From positions 1 through 60,860 of the forward strand of contig CAJVZW010000005.1 in NCBI GenBank assembly GCA_913020085.1: a stretch of DNA of 60,860 nt, given 5' to 3'. The notes under the pieces are model-generated. The model did no database searches and was not told where the DNA came from. It was given only the letters and a program-made list of their open reading frames with translations. Positions 8,781 to 18,400 of this stretch are shown here, one piece after another; positions within the stretch are counted from its first letter, which is position 1; each line of letters begins with the position of its first letter. The translations under genes were made by a program, and so were the position numbers. Origin of the DNA: an uncultured Pseudomonadota bacterium. Its GTDB lineage: Bacteria > Pseudomonadota > Gammaproteobacteria > Comchoanobacterales > Comchoanobacteraceae.

Positions 8781-8991
8781 GTGGTTATTGACAAGAAGGG
8801 TTGTATCGGTATATCTCTTGTGCTCTATGGCTTCATTATACTCCTTGATAAGGAAGTTACAGCCACTGCTAAGTTGCTTCTCAATCTGCTGTGCTAATTT
8901 TGTAAATTTGATATTGATAACTTATTCCAAACGCTTTTATAAAAGATAACACAATGAATCTTAAAAATTTCTGAAGTTATGCCTTTTGATA

Positions 8992-11325
8992 TCACGGTGC
9001 TATTTCTTCACTAATAGTAGGCCCAATCATATGCTGAAAGCTCCCCGCGGAAGGTTTTTTATTATAAATTAAGCTGATTTTGTTTTTTGCTCGAGTAAGG
9101 GCGACATACAATAGTCGTTTTCGTTCTTGTTGGTGCTTGGCTTTTGAAACTTGCATCAGCGGATCAATAAGGTTCTTTCCATCGAGGCCTGAAGCTAATA
9201 ATATCGCCGGAAGTGAACTATTTTGCAAAATCCACGTGTCCCATTCAAGTATCTCAGGAATCATGGCACGGGTTTTTGAGTTGAGGTATGGCAGAATAAC
9301 GTGATCATATTCTAGCCCTTTGGACTGATGAATTGTTGTTATTGTGATTGCGCAGTTATGTGGTGTGCTCTCAAGGCGTAAGCTTTCAACGCCATCGAGC
9401 AGGTGTGGTAGATATGTTTGCTGAGAATCTAATGAGGATAAGTACTCAAGAAGTGTTTGTAATTTTTGCAGATGGACAATACTCGGGTTGATTGTATTCA
9501 GTACTTCAATAAATTGCTCCCAGCTACTTGCGTTTGATTGCATTGTTTCTTTAATTTGAGATATAAACCCGTCTATATTGCTATCATTAGTGTTAAATAA
9601 AGCACTTCTTATGTCACCTGATTGACTCATATTTTTCATGTTGTCAAAGTCAATACCGAGCCATGCTGTTTGGCATAGCGCAGCCCAGGCAATATTACAA
9701 AAAGGACGATGGATGGCTGAAAAAAGACAAATAATGTCGTAACAAAGCGGGTCATCTAAAATATTTTGAATATTTGATTGATCACATTCAATCCCAAAAT
9801 GATTCAAATAACGTGATATATCATGTCCTTGCTGACGTGTGACGACCAGTATGCCAATTTCTTGGCTTGGGTTTTTTTCAATAATTGTTTTTAGCTGTTC
9901 AAGTGTATTGTCCGGTAAAACAGTATATTCATCGATAGCGCCTATAGAATCTGATATTGCAATACTTGGGTTAAATGGTAAGGAGCACCAGTTAATATTG
10001 AGTGATTGTGGCATAATTGATGAGAAGATATCATTACTGAAGTCAACGATTTTAGCTGCTGACCTAAAATTACACTGTAGAGAATAGGTTTTTATATGCA
10101 TGTGATGAAATCGTTGTTTATCACCAATATCTAAAATAAGCCGCACATCTGCATTCCTAAATCCGTAGATTGACTGCATAGGATCACCCACTATAAAGAT
10201 AGAAGACTGGCCATCATTCGACCATTCTTTTACAAATTGGCCCAGAAGTGCAAATTGAAGGGGCGATGTGTCTTGAAACTCATCAAGTAATAAGTGTTGA
10301 GTGTGCCGCAATTCTGGGTGGTGTTGTTCCTCATTGAGAACGGCTAATAGATTCAGGGCATTTTCACAATGATCAGACTGATTTTTTTCGTTGAAAATCA
10401 CCTTTAGATGGGCCAGAAGTTCGGGAAGCATTTGGGTTAACTGTTCAGTAAATGACTGCTGTGCTTCTGAAGAGTAAGATTGAATAAATTGCCAGTAAGA
10501 TAATAGCTCGTTATTCGTTTCTATAAATGCTTTTATGTCTTTATAAACAGCTTTATCAGTACACTCTTTGCTATTCTTTCCTGCTGGAAATCCCATTTTG
10601 ATTGTTGGGTGCCTAATACTACCGCTGAGCGTAAGCATCCACTTGGCAATTGCGGCAAGTGTTGAGGGGTTCAGGTCAGTGAAATCAACAGTGTCATCAA
10701 CACAATATTCTTCTGCGATGGTAGCTAAGGAGTTTAAGTGAGCCCGCATTATATTTTTAATCCGACCAGCAATATCTTGAAATGTTATTTCCCATTGCTT
10801 ATACATCCATTCTTGATTGCCTTGCATCACCAAAGGCAGCCATTGGTCGCGTTTTGCAAGCAGGCGAATAAAGGTTGCTTCAAGCTGTGTGTATATTGCA
10901 AGATTATCTTTTAAGATTGCTGTGAATGGATTTTCATCATTTGTGTGGTTGGCCAACAGGTATCGCTCATAAGCTGATTGGTATAGCCCTTTTGGGTTAG
11001 GATGAATTTTAAATACCTGTTGCGGTGCAATTTGACCCAGCAAACGCATACCCCATTCATCATATGTGAAAATTTTAAGTTGTTGAACGATCGATACATC
11101 TTTTTGTGACGCTAGGAGTGCAATTTTTATCCTCGTCTTAATTTCTTCAGTTGCCGCACGAGTAAATGTTAATACCGTAATCTGGCTAGGGTGAGAGCAA
11201 ACTGCAATGAGGTTCATCACTCGTTTTATAATTAAGCTGGTTTTTCCTGATCCAGCAGGTGCATTAACCAAGCATGAATAATTTGGATTAACGGCATCTT
11301 CTCTTGCCTTTTGATCAACTAACAT
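8992..11325 (-). CDS. UvrD/AddA-like superfamily 1 helicase without nuclease domain
   Basis: Probable 3'-5' DNA helicase of a RecBCD/AddAB-like break-repair complex. All SF1 motifs are present: GSGKT (25-29), LLLDEFQDTS (near 346), GDPMQSIYGFRNADV, QCNFRS, IHQSKGLEYDHV and LLYVALTRAKN (near 745). At 777 residues it ends shortly after motif VI, whereas AddA and RecB continue with a C-terminal RecB-type nuclease of several hundred residues; that domain is absent. The start overlaps the end of the AddB-like nuclease gene by 11 bp, so the two are almost certainly translated together and form one machine. Confidence 0.9.
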   Translation of the reverse strand: MLVDQKAREDAVNPNYSCLVNAPAGSGKTSLIIKRVMNLIAVCSHPSQITVLTFTRAATEEIKTRIKIALLASQKDVSIVQQLKIFTYDEWGMRLLGQIAPQQVFKIHPNPKGLYQSAYERYLLANHTNDENPFTAILKDNLAIYTQLEATFIRLLAKRDQWLPLVMQGNQEWMYKQWEITFQDIAGRIKNIMRAHLNSLATIAEEYCVDDTVDFTDLNPSTLAAIAKWMLTLSGSIRHPTIKMGFPAGKNSKECTDKAVYKDIKAFIETNNELLSYWQFIQSYSSEAQQSFTEQLTQMLPELLAHLKVIFNEKNQSDHCENALNLLAVLNEEQHHPELRHTQHLLLDEFQDTSPLQFALLGQFVKEWSNDGQSSIFIVGDPMQSIYGFRNADVRLILDIGDKQRFHHMHIKTYSLQCNFRSAAKIVDFSNDIFSSIMPQSLNINWCSLPFNPSIAISDSIGAIDEYTVLPDNTLEQLKTIIEKNPSQEIGILVVTRQQGHDISRYLNHFGIECDQSNIQNILDDPLCYDIICLFSAIHRPFCNIAWAALCQTAWLGIDFDNMKNMSQSGDIRSALFNTNDSNIDGFISQIKETMQSNASSWEQFIEVLNTINPSIVHLQKLQTLLEYLSSLDSQQTYLPHLLDGVESLRLESTPHNCAITITTIHQSKGLEYDHVILPYLNSKTRAMIPEILEWDTWILQNSSLPAILLASGLDGKNLIDPLMQVSKAKHQQERKRLLYVALTRAKNKISLIYNKKPSAGSFQHMIGPTISEEIAP

Positions 11326-12943
11326 TTAACTGATCTCGCATTTTATACCGGCAGATGGCTTTGAAGTGACAGTGAAGACAGTTTTGTGATTTTGGTTGCG
11401 GCGTGATAATCCCTGATTGTAGATTATCCAGAGCGGTATGGAGCTGTTTTTTCCACCATGTAAGCTGCTTATCCCAGCTATCTTTTGTTGGATAGTATTT
11501 TCTAAGTTTACTAAGGGGAATAAGAGGGGAGTATTCAATCGCATCATTACTATGCCCCTGTAGCCTTACCTGTTTGGGTTTCAAAGATAAGATAGCTACT
11601 GCATCTACTTTATCCGGGTAAATAACAGCATATAGTGGAAGCTGTGATAATTCACTGGTTTGATACCAATTCAGCGGTTGAGAGCCAGTTTTGTAATCAA
11701 TAACCATGCGCCTGTTTCCCTCTATGAGATCAACACGGTCTAGCCGACCTTTGAGAGTTATAAGCCGATATTGATAGGTGACTGGAATTTCACGGTGGAT
11801 GGTGTTAAAAGGTGCACGAGTACTCTCATATGACTTTAATTCCTCAATCAATGTGGCTAAATGCTCGCAGATAATGTTCTTCATCGCTAAATTTTGATCA
11901 GCAAAATATGAAATGTTGTTAAGTTGTTGTTGGATTACTGTTTTGATTGTTTCTATATCATCAGTAAGATGCTCTGCTAATATCTCATGAATTAATATAC
12001 CTATTTGCCTTGAGAACTCTTGATAGGGGTCGCTGTAAGGCGCTAATTTTAATTCTTTCGTTGCAAAATATCTAAAGGCACAGCGGCTGTAAAGAATTGC
12101 ATCACTCATGGATAGCTGTTTGGGAGCGTTAAGCGGATTGACTTTTGTGGCGGGAAGGGGGGTTATCGGATGGCTATAAGATTCAGATTCTATGATTAGT
12201 GGCTGCATGCGAATATGTTTTAAAATTTGCTCTAAGTGATCAATGCCGTCCTGATTAAGAACGCCTCTTGGAATCAAAGAAGCAGGTGATAAATCACATG
12301 TGCTGGCGATAACGCCGGCTGCGTCAAGCACATATATGATCTGATGAATCTTCCACTGGTGATGATCAATCAGTGCCAGGAGCGAGCTTATATCACAGTC
12401 AATGGTGCCTAATGCTGCGATCAGCTGGCGATCATCATTCGTATGATAGGAAGGGTTCTTTGTTAGATTTATATAATTTGCTTGTAGCACATTTTGATAC
12501 CAGTCATCTGTAAGGAATGCCTTGGATAAATCTGAGGCGCTGATGATTGAAGGACCTTGTCGCATAAAATGCTGAATTATGTGTTGTGGTATCGATGGAA
12601 TATCAGATAGATAGGCTGCTAGTGATTGACAGTTTGGGCTCTTTATCAATTGTGCTAATTTTATCAGTTGATTTGAAAATGGCATACGGTATTTTTTGCG
12701 TTGCCAGCTGGGAGTATTGATTGCCTCAAAGACAACTGGCGAAACTGTAAGAGGCTTGTATTTAAAATCTAGATTATGTTCTGATAAAAAATGTTTTGTC
12801 TTAAAGTTAAATTGATTGATAAGAATTTGCTGTGCTGCCATCTGAACAAATAATATATGATTTGGAAAGGGAGATGACTTGCATAGCTGATGATATACTT
12901 TGGCAAGATACAAAACTAAGTCAATTTGTTTATCGTTACTCAT
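11315..12943 (-). CDS. AddB-like PD-(D/E)XK nuclease with iron-sulfur cysteines
   Basis: Nuclease partner of the downstream helicase. The RecB-family core is clear: GILIHEILAEHL near 315, GRLDRVDL and MVIDYKTG near 400-416, and QLPLYAV. A cysteine in SRCAFRYF near 288 plus CLHCHFKAIC near the C-terminus form the four-cysteine 4Fe-4S clasp typical of AddB. The 542 residues correspond roughly to the C-terminal half of AddB or of the 'probable DNA repair protein' group; the N-terminal helicase-like part is reduced to about 270 poorly conserved residues. It is the first gene of a minus-strand run and follows the 346-bp regulatory gap. Confidence 0.85.
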   Translation of the reverse strand: MSNDKQIDLVLYLAKVYHQLCKSSPFPNHILFVQMAAQQILINQFNFKTKHFLSEHNLDFKYKPLTVSPVVFEAINTPSWQRKKYRMPFSNQLIKLAQLIKSPNCQSLAAYLSDIPSIPQHIIQHFMRQGPSIISASDLSKAFLTDDWYQNVLQANYINLTKNPSYHTNDDRQLIAALGTIDCDISSLLALIDHHQWKIHQIIYVLDAAGVIASTCDLSPASLIPRGVLNQDGIDHLEQILKHIRMQPLIIESESYSHPITPLPATKVNPLNAPKQLSMSDAILYSRCAFRYFATKELKLAPYSDPYQEFSRQIGILIHEILAEHLTDDIETIKTVIQQQLNNISYFADQNLAMKNIICEHLATLIEELKSYESTRAPFNTIHREIPVTYQYRLITLKGRLDRVDLIEGNRRMVIDYKTGSQPLNWYQTSELSQLPLYAVIYPDKVDAVAILSLKPKQVRLQGHSNDAIEYSPLIPLSKLRKYYPTKDSWDKQLTWWKKQLHTALDNLQSGIITPQPKSQNCLHCHFKAICRYKMRDQLNVS

Positions 12944-13042
12944 TTAGGTACCATCAGATCTGGGCTTAATTATGTCAAGAAAAAAATGAAATTAATTGCT
13001 GTTTTTTAACAGTCATTGATCCACCCCCCGAAAACTGGTGAA

Positions 13043-13228
13043 TTATCCACAATCAATGGTTGTTTTTTCGCACTTATAATTTTTTATACAATAAAATCAA
13101 TGGGATACAAACTGTAAAATATCTTTACACCTTAAGCTTAGCTTAAGTATTTATAAGGCTAATGACAACTTCACATGGGGTTTTTCACATAGTTATCCAC
13201 AGGTTCTGTGGGAAACTTTTTTGGATAA
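13043..13228. promoter_or_regulatory. Cluster of DnaA-box-like nonamers
   Basis: Exact TTATCCACA occurs at 13043-13051 and 13193-13201 (plus strand). One-mismatch versions occur at 13181-13189 (TTTTTCACA, plus) and 13220-13228 (TTATCCAAA, minus). The second exact box and CTGTGGGAAA just after it form an imperfect inverted repeat. This could be a DnaA-titrating or DnaA-regulated site; evidence against an origin is given in the findings. Confidence 0.45.
13131..13147. promoter_or_regulatory. CTTAAG-N5-CTTAAG element (PmrA/QseB-type response-regulator box)
   Basis: Two exact CTTAAG hexamers separated by five bases. The 17-mer is also palindromic around its central T. The spacing and sequence equal the YTTAAK-N5-YTTAAK consensus of PmrA/BasR-like OmpR-family regulators. 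A regulator of that subfamily is encoded 1.5 kb away (14656-15324). The element lies 188 bp upstream of the AddB-like start. Confidence 0.5.
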
Positions 13229-13289
13229 AATATAGGGTTGATTTGCTTGCTTTTTTTAATTGTTATCTTTAAGTCAAGCACATATTTTA

Positions 13290-14666
13290 TTAATTTTTTG
13301 TTCGATTAAATTGAGCTAAAACGATGAGTCCACTGGGTTTGGAATTTTTGAACGACAGAACACCGTTGTGAAAATGAACAATTTCCTGTGCGATGCTAAG
13401 TCCTATGCCTGAGCCGTCTTTGTCTTGACCATATACTCTAAAAAATCTCTCTCCCAATCGATGAAGGTGTTCATCAGGAACGCCAGGGCCATTATCTGTA
13501 AACGTCAGGGATACTTCTGTGTCACTCTCAGTTAACGCAACATCAAGCGTTGAAGCTTCAAACTTATGGGAGTTACTGATGATTGTATTAACAAGAATTT
13601 GAAGGCAATTTTTATCCATGCGCAGGGAAGCTCTATCTGGCACTAAGTCAGTATTTATTGCTATATTGGGATAGTCACTCATCAACCCAATAATCACTTC
13701 CTTGATAAAAACGTCTTCAAGTTCACTTTCTTTAATCAGGGGTAATGCTTTGCTTAGTAAAAGTAGTTGTTCAACGGTCTGACAGCTTCTAGTAACACTT
13801 GCCAGAGCGCTTTGAATCGATTGTTTTTGTTTTTCGCTATCTTGCGTAATGGTTGCCACTTGTAGGTGAGCGCTGATTGCAGCCAAGGGTGTTTTAAGCT
13901 CATGAGCAGCATCAGCAGCGAAGCGTTTTTCTCTTAATAATGTATCTTCAAGCTGATTAATGAGTGTGTTTAGTGATGCAAATAAAGGCTGAATTTCAGT
14001 GGGGAAGTCTTCGCCTGAAATCCGTTTTTTAGGATCGGCACGTTTTTGCTCAAGAAGCTGACACGCTTTTTCAATTAATTGGATGCCTTTTCTTAGCACA
14101 ACAAGAATGGTGATAAGCAAAATGACATAAATCGCAAAAAATACATATAAAAACTTCGTCACAATACCTGATTCAAATATTGCTCTTGTATCACGCTTTT
14201 GTAATGTCACAATGGTTAGGTCAGGCTGTTTCAGCTTGACGGCATAGCTCCGGTAGAGTTCGCCCGCTAGGTCAACATATGAAAAGCCCAATTTTGGTGC
14301 GGTTTTTATTTGGTGTTTATTGTTTGATAAAATGAGTTTGTTTTTTGAATCCCATATGATGGATTCGGTGCTGTTTATTATCTGATCAACCAAGTTTGAG
14401 GTGGTTTTGTAATCATACGAGAAATCTTTTGATATTTTTTCTTTTGAAAGAGCAGAGTTAATAGATTCTTTGCTGAGATCTCTTAATTGTGAAACATGAA
14501 GAAGAGTTAATTTGTTTTTTAACAATATTTGGGAATCAAGGAATGGTCGTAAATCTTTTAGATTGAAGTAGTAACTGACGCCAATGGTCAAGATGCCAGC
14601 AGCAAATGCACTGGCAAACATTGAGCGGATTAAAAATCCTTTAATTGAGCGGGTTTTATGCTTCAT
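13290..14666 (-). CDS. Sensor histidine kinase, QseC/PmrB-like
   Basis: Membrane sensor kinase of the adjacent response regulator. Membrane spans at about 10-30 and 168-190 flank a periplasmic sensor of about 135 residues without an obvious metal-binding motif. A linker/HAMP-like region follows, then the HisKA box FAADAAHELKTP with His255, the N box in NTIISNSHKF, the G1 box TDNGPGVP and the G2 box GSGIGLSIA. The start could be TTG at 14672 or ATG at 14666; I use the ATG. Either way it overlaps the regulator gene by 11-17 bp, implying coupled translation. Confidence 0.92.
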   Translation of the reverse strand: MKHKTRSIKGFLIRSMFASAFAAGILTIGVSYYFNLKDLRPFLDSQILLKNKLTLLHVSQLRDLSKESINSALSKEKISKDFSYDYKTTSNLVDQIINSTESIIWDSKNKLILSNNKHQIKTAPKLGFSYVDLAGELYRSYAVKLKQPDLTIVTLQKRDTRAIFESGIVTKFLYVFFAIYVILLITILVVLRKGIQLIEKACQLLEQKRADPKKRISGEDFPTEIQPLFASLNTLINQLEDTLLREKRFAADAAHELKTPLAAISAHLQVATITQDSEKQKQSIQSALASVTRSCQTVEQLLLLSKALPLIKESELEDVFIKEVIIGLMSDYPNIAINTDLVPDRASLRMDKNCLQILVNTIISNSHKFEASTLDVALTESDTEVSLTFTDNGPGVPDEHLHRLGERFFRVYGQDKDGSGIGLSIAQEIVHFHNGVLSFKNSKPSGLIVLAQFNRTKN

Positions 14667-15324
14667 TCTCAATCATATAACCAATTCCTCTTACGGTCTT
14701 GATATGTAAACCGTCCCTTAGTTTTTTCCTTAGGTTGTGTATATGAACTTCGATGGTATTACTATCAACATCATCTCCCCATCCATATAGTGATTGAGTG
14801 ATGATTTCACGGGTTACAACTCGATTGGCACATTCCATAAGTTTGTGTAGGATGGTAAATTCTCTTCTTGAGATAGCAACATCTTCATTATTAAGCATTA
14901 CCTTATAGGCAGCTGGATTCAAAGACACATTTCCAATGGTGAGCAAAGGGGTTTTTGTGTTAGAGGAGCCCCTTCGAATGAGTGCACGTATTCTGGCCGC
15001 AAGTTCATCAAGATCAAATGGTTTTGACATGTAATCATCTGCGCCCGCATCAAGTCCCTTGACTTTATCAGAAACGGCATCTCTTGCAGTTAGTATTAAA
15101 ATAGGCAAGTCAAGACGAAGCTCACGGGCGGATTTAATGACATCTAATCCGCTTTTTTTCGGCAGTCCCAGATCAAGGACAATCGCATCAAAGTGTTCAT
15201 TTTGCATCGCATGAAGGGCCATAACGCCATCAGTCATCCAATCGGTTGTGTATCCAAATTCACTGAGGCCATTTCGAATGCCATCACCTAACAAGGTATC
15301 GTCTTCTACTAATAGTACTCGCAT
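14656..15324 (-). CDS. OmpR-family response regulator, QseB/PmrA-like
   Basis: DNA-binding regulator phosphorylated by the kinase encoded just downstream. The receiver domain has the acidic pocket EDD (8-9), the phospho-acceptor Asp51 in VLDLGLP, Thr in ILTARD and Lys in MSKPFD. The C-terminal winged helix ends in the usual TVRGIGYMI. The opening MRVLLVEDDTLLGDGI closely resembles QseB/PmrA. It is transcribed divergently from gdhB, from a good promoter at 15355-15382, with an AGAGAG ribosome binding site. The CTTAAG box at 13131 is a plausible target. Confidence 0.95.
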   Translation of the reverse strand: MRVLLVEDDTLLGDGIRNGLSEFGYTTDWMTDGVMALHAMQNEHFDAIVLDLGLPKKSGLDVIKSARELRLDLPILILTARDAVSDKVKGLDAGADDYMSKPFDLDELAARIRALIRRGSSNTKTPLLTIGNVSLNPAAYKVMLNNEDVAISRREFTILHKLMECANRVVTREIITQSLYGWGDDVDSNTIEVHIHNLRKKLRDGLHIKTVRGIGYMIENEA

Positions 15325-15354
15325 ATTTCTCTCTTGCTTTATTAATTTTACCTT

Positions 15355-15382
15355 ATTATATCAATAATGTAAGCTAATTCAA
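15355..15382 (-). promoter_or_regulatory. Sigma70 promoter of the two-component operon
   Basis: On the minus strand: TTGAAT, a 16-bp spacer ending in TGA, TATAAT, giving an extended -10 (TGATATAAT). It lies about 31 bp upstream of the regulator start. Confidence 0.65.
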
Positions 15383-15412
15383 GTTCTTTGCATGTCTTTT
15401 GTGCTGATTTAA

Positions 15413-15441
15413 TTGTTGTTGAGATCCATTTAATATATGAT
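15413..15441 (+). promoter_or_regulatory. Candidate sigma70 promoter of gdhB
   Basis: TTGTTG, a 17-bp spacer, TATGAT. The upstream ATG at 15437 falls inside the -10 hexamer, which supports the downstream ATG at 15467 as the true gdhB start. Confidence 0.5.
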
Positions 15442-15466
15442 AGGGGTGCAACAAGGGAGTGGTTGG

Positions 15467-18400
15467 ATGGATGAGAGAAATCGCAAATTATTGAAAGAGC
15501 TCCTCGGTGAGGTGGCCCTTGAGGGGCGCAATATTGCCGCGCTTGAGATTCTACATGAAACCAACTTATATGAGTTTTCTCGCCAAGAGCGAATTGCTCT
15601 GGCGCAACTGCTACTTAATTTTACCGACAAAATACCAGATCGTCAGTTCAAACACTCCATCATTCACTGTGAAACCGGTCAATCGATTGCCAATAAAGAC
15701 CAGCCAGTAACCAATGTTTTTGTTGTTGCCCATGATATGCCATTTATTGTTGATTCTGTCAGAATGGTTTTCAAGAAGATGGGTTATAAAATTTTGCATA
15801 TGCTCAATGCTGTTCAGCTAAAACCTGAGATTTTTGGCATTGAACTTGATGATAACTTATCGGTCTTGTGGTTTGAACTTGATTGGTTCGGAAAAAAAGA
15901 AAGTTTCAGTTTACTTGAGGATAAGATTGCGGGTGTACTTCATGATGTTTTTCAGTCGGTTCGTGACTGGCGAAAGATGCAGGATAGTTTGAGGGAGGTG
16001 GTAACCAGTTGGCGTTATAAACATCCTGACTCACAATCAGCTGCTGATAGCCTTGCTGAATCTCTTGCCTTTATTGATTGGATTATTGAGTTTTTCACGT
16101 TCATTGGATCTCGAAGCTATGTGTTAGAGGAGCAGGCAGGTCATGCGCCGATACTAAGGCTTGAAGAAAACTCGGGTTTAGGGGTTCTTTCTGATGAACC
16201 TCATTCTTACATCAAACAGTATGTTCAGGTATTGCCCAGCCAGCTTGAGCATGACAGTGATGAAATATCATATTTTTATCTATCTAAAACCAGAACAGCG
16301 TCAACAATTCACCGTCCTACCTATACTGATTTGATTGTTCTCAGACGCTTTAGCTCAACTGGTGAGATCATTGGTGAGCTTCGTTTAATTGGGCTGTTAA
16401 CCTCAGACGCATATGAGAGTAATCCATTGACTATTCCGTTTATCAGAAGAAAGGTGCAGGGGATTTTGCACTATGCGGATTTAAAATCTAGATTTTTGAA
16501 TAAGTCGCTATTATATATTATCAAAACATTCCCCAGAGAAGAGTTATTCCAGGCAAGTTTTAATGAGCTGTGTCGTATGACCATCGGTGCGCTCACGATA
16601 TATGATCGACCTAAAGTCCGTCTTTTTGTAAGACAAGACGTGATGCACCACTTTTTCTCAGTAATTTTGTATCTCCCCAGAGAACGTTACTCGACTGATA
16701 TTGTGAAAAAGATTAATGACTATTTGAGAATGAAATTTAAGGGCACAGATATTATTCATCAGCCTTTTTTCTCCGAATCAAACTTGGTGAGGATTTATTT
16801 CGTTATTCAGCCAAAATCAATGGATAATATTGAATATGACGAACTGGAAATTGAAACACATATCCATCATATGGCAAAAAGTTGGAGTGATGATTTTCTC
16901 GAGCAGTTAAATGAGGTGTATGATTATGATGAGGCGAAAACCATATTCAGTCATTATGCGCCTGCGATGGGGGCTGGATATAGAGATCGCTACAGTGCAG
17001 AAATCGCTGTAAAAGATATTAAGTATATTGAAAACATAGGCGAGAGTAATCTTAGTATTGCAGTTTATCGGCCAATTAAGGGTCATCAATTAATCGGGAT
17101 AAAATTGTTTCAGAAGGATATTGAGCAGGTTGAGTTATCAGATATCTTTCCAGTTCTCAGTGCTATGGGACTTCGGGTCATTCAAGAGTCAACCAGTGAG
17201 ATTAGTTTCCAAAATCAATTGAGTTTGATGATTGCTGATCTGCACTGTGAGTCGCCAGATGAAATTATAAATGATCTTGATGACATAGAAACATGTATAA
17301 AAGACTATCTTGCCCAGGTTTTTTCTGGGGTGACGATCGCTGATGGTCTCGGTGCTTTGGCTTTAAGAGCAAAATTCTCACCAAGGAAAATTGAACTGAT
17401 TAGAACATATGCGATGTACTTAAAACAGATTAATTTCTCTCTTGAGACATCGACTGTTCATCAGGCACTGGTGAATTATCCTCAGATCACAAACAAGTTA
17501 TTTGCATTATTTGACTTGAGGTTCTCGCCCACGGCGCACCATAAGCCTGGTTACGATATGCTTAAAGCAGAGATTCTTAGTATGCTCACTGAGGTCCCGC
17601 GCTTAGATCATGATCGTACGATAAGAGTATACCTAACATTGATTGAAAACACTTTGAGAACTAACTACTATCGACAAGATACAGGCCCAATTGCCGTCAA
17701 GATTTCAACACGTCATATCACTGATGCACCAAAGCCAACTCCCATGCTAGAAGCGTTTATTTTTGGAAGCGAAGTAGAGGGGGTTCACTTGCGACAAGCC
17801 AAGGTGGCTCGAGGGGGCTTGCGTTGGTCAAGTCGCCGAGATGACTATCGCACCGAGATTCTTGGTTTAATGAAGGCGCAGCAAGTTAAGAACTGTATCA
17901 TTGTACCTGCTGGGGCAAAAGGAGGATTTATTGCAAAACTCGTTCACTCCAATGATAATCCAGATGATGTTGCGGAAAAAGGTAAGGCGGCATACAAGCT
18001 GTTTATTAATTGCTTACTTGATATCACTGACAACATGGTTGACGGTGAGGTAGTACACCCGCAAAGTGTGGTCTGTCATGATAAGCATGATCCGTATTTT
18101 GTTGTGGCAGCTGATAAAGGCACAGCAACTTTTTCAGATCTTGCCAACCAAATTGCGACCCAAAGAGGGTTTTGGTTGGGTGATGCATTCGCATCTGGTG
18201 GGTCAAATGGTTATGATCATAAAAAGATCGCAATCACTGCAAGGGGAGCCTGGGAGTCAGTGCGTTGGCATTTTATGACCAAAGGAACAGATATAGATCA
18301 TACGGCCTTTTCCGTTGTCGGTATTGGAGATATGTCTGGTGATGTTTTTGGAAATGGAATGTTATTATCGGAGAATATAAAGCTAATTGCCGCATTTAAT

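Larger units (their letters stand above)
12944..13289. other. 346-bp intergenic region with DnaA-box-like sites and a direct repeat
   Basis: This is the longest gene-free stretch of the window, between the 3' end of the sensor kinase gene and the start of the AddB-like gene. It holds two exact TTATCCACA nonamers, two near matches, a CTTAAG-N5-CTTAAG element, and an A+T-rich block at about 13217-13310. I find no open frame or RNA gene. Presumably it contains the promoter of the AddAB-like operon. Confidence 0.7.

Noticed and set aside
12944-13289. Chromosome replication origin (oriC)
   Set aside because: DnaA-box-like sites are present, but flanking genes are not typical of an origin and plus-strand G>C bias appears on both sides, so I report only a DnaA-box cluster.
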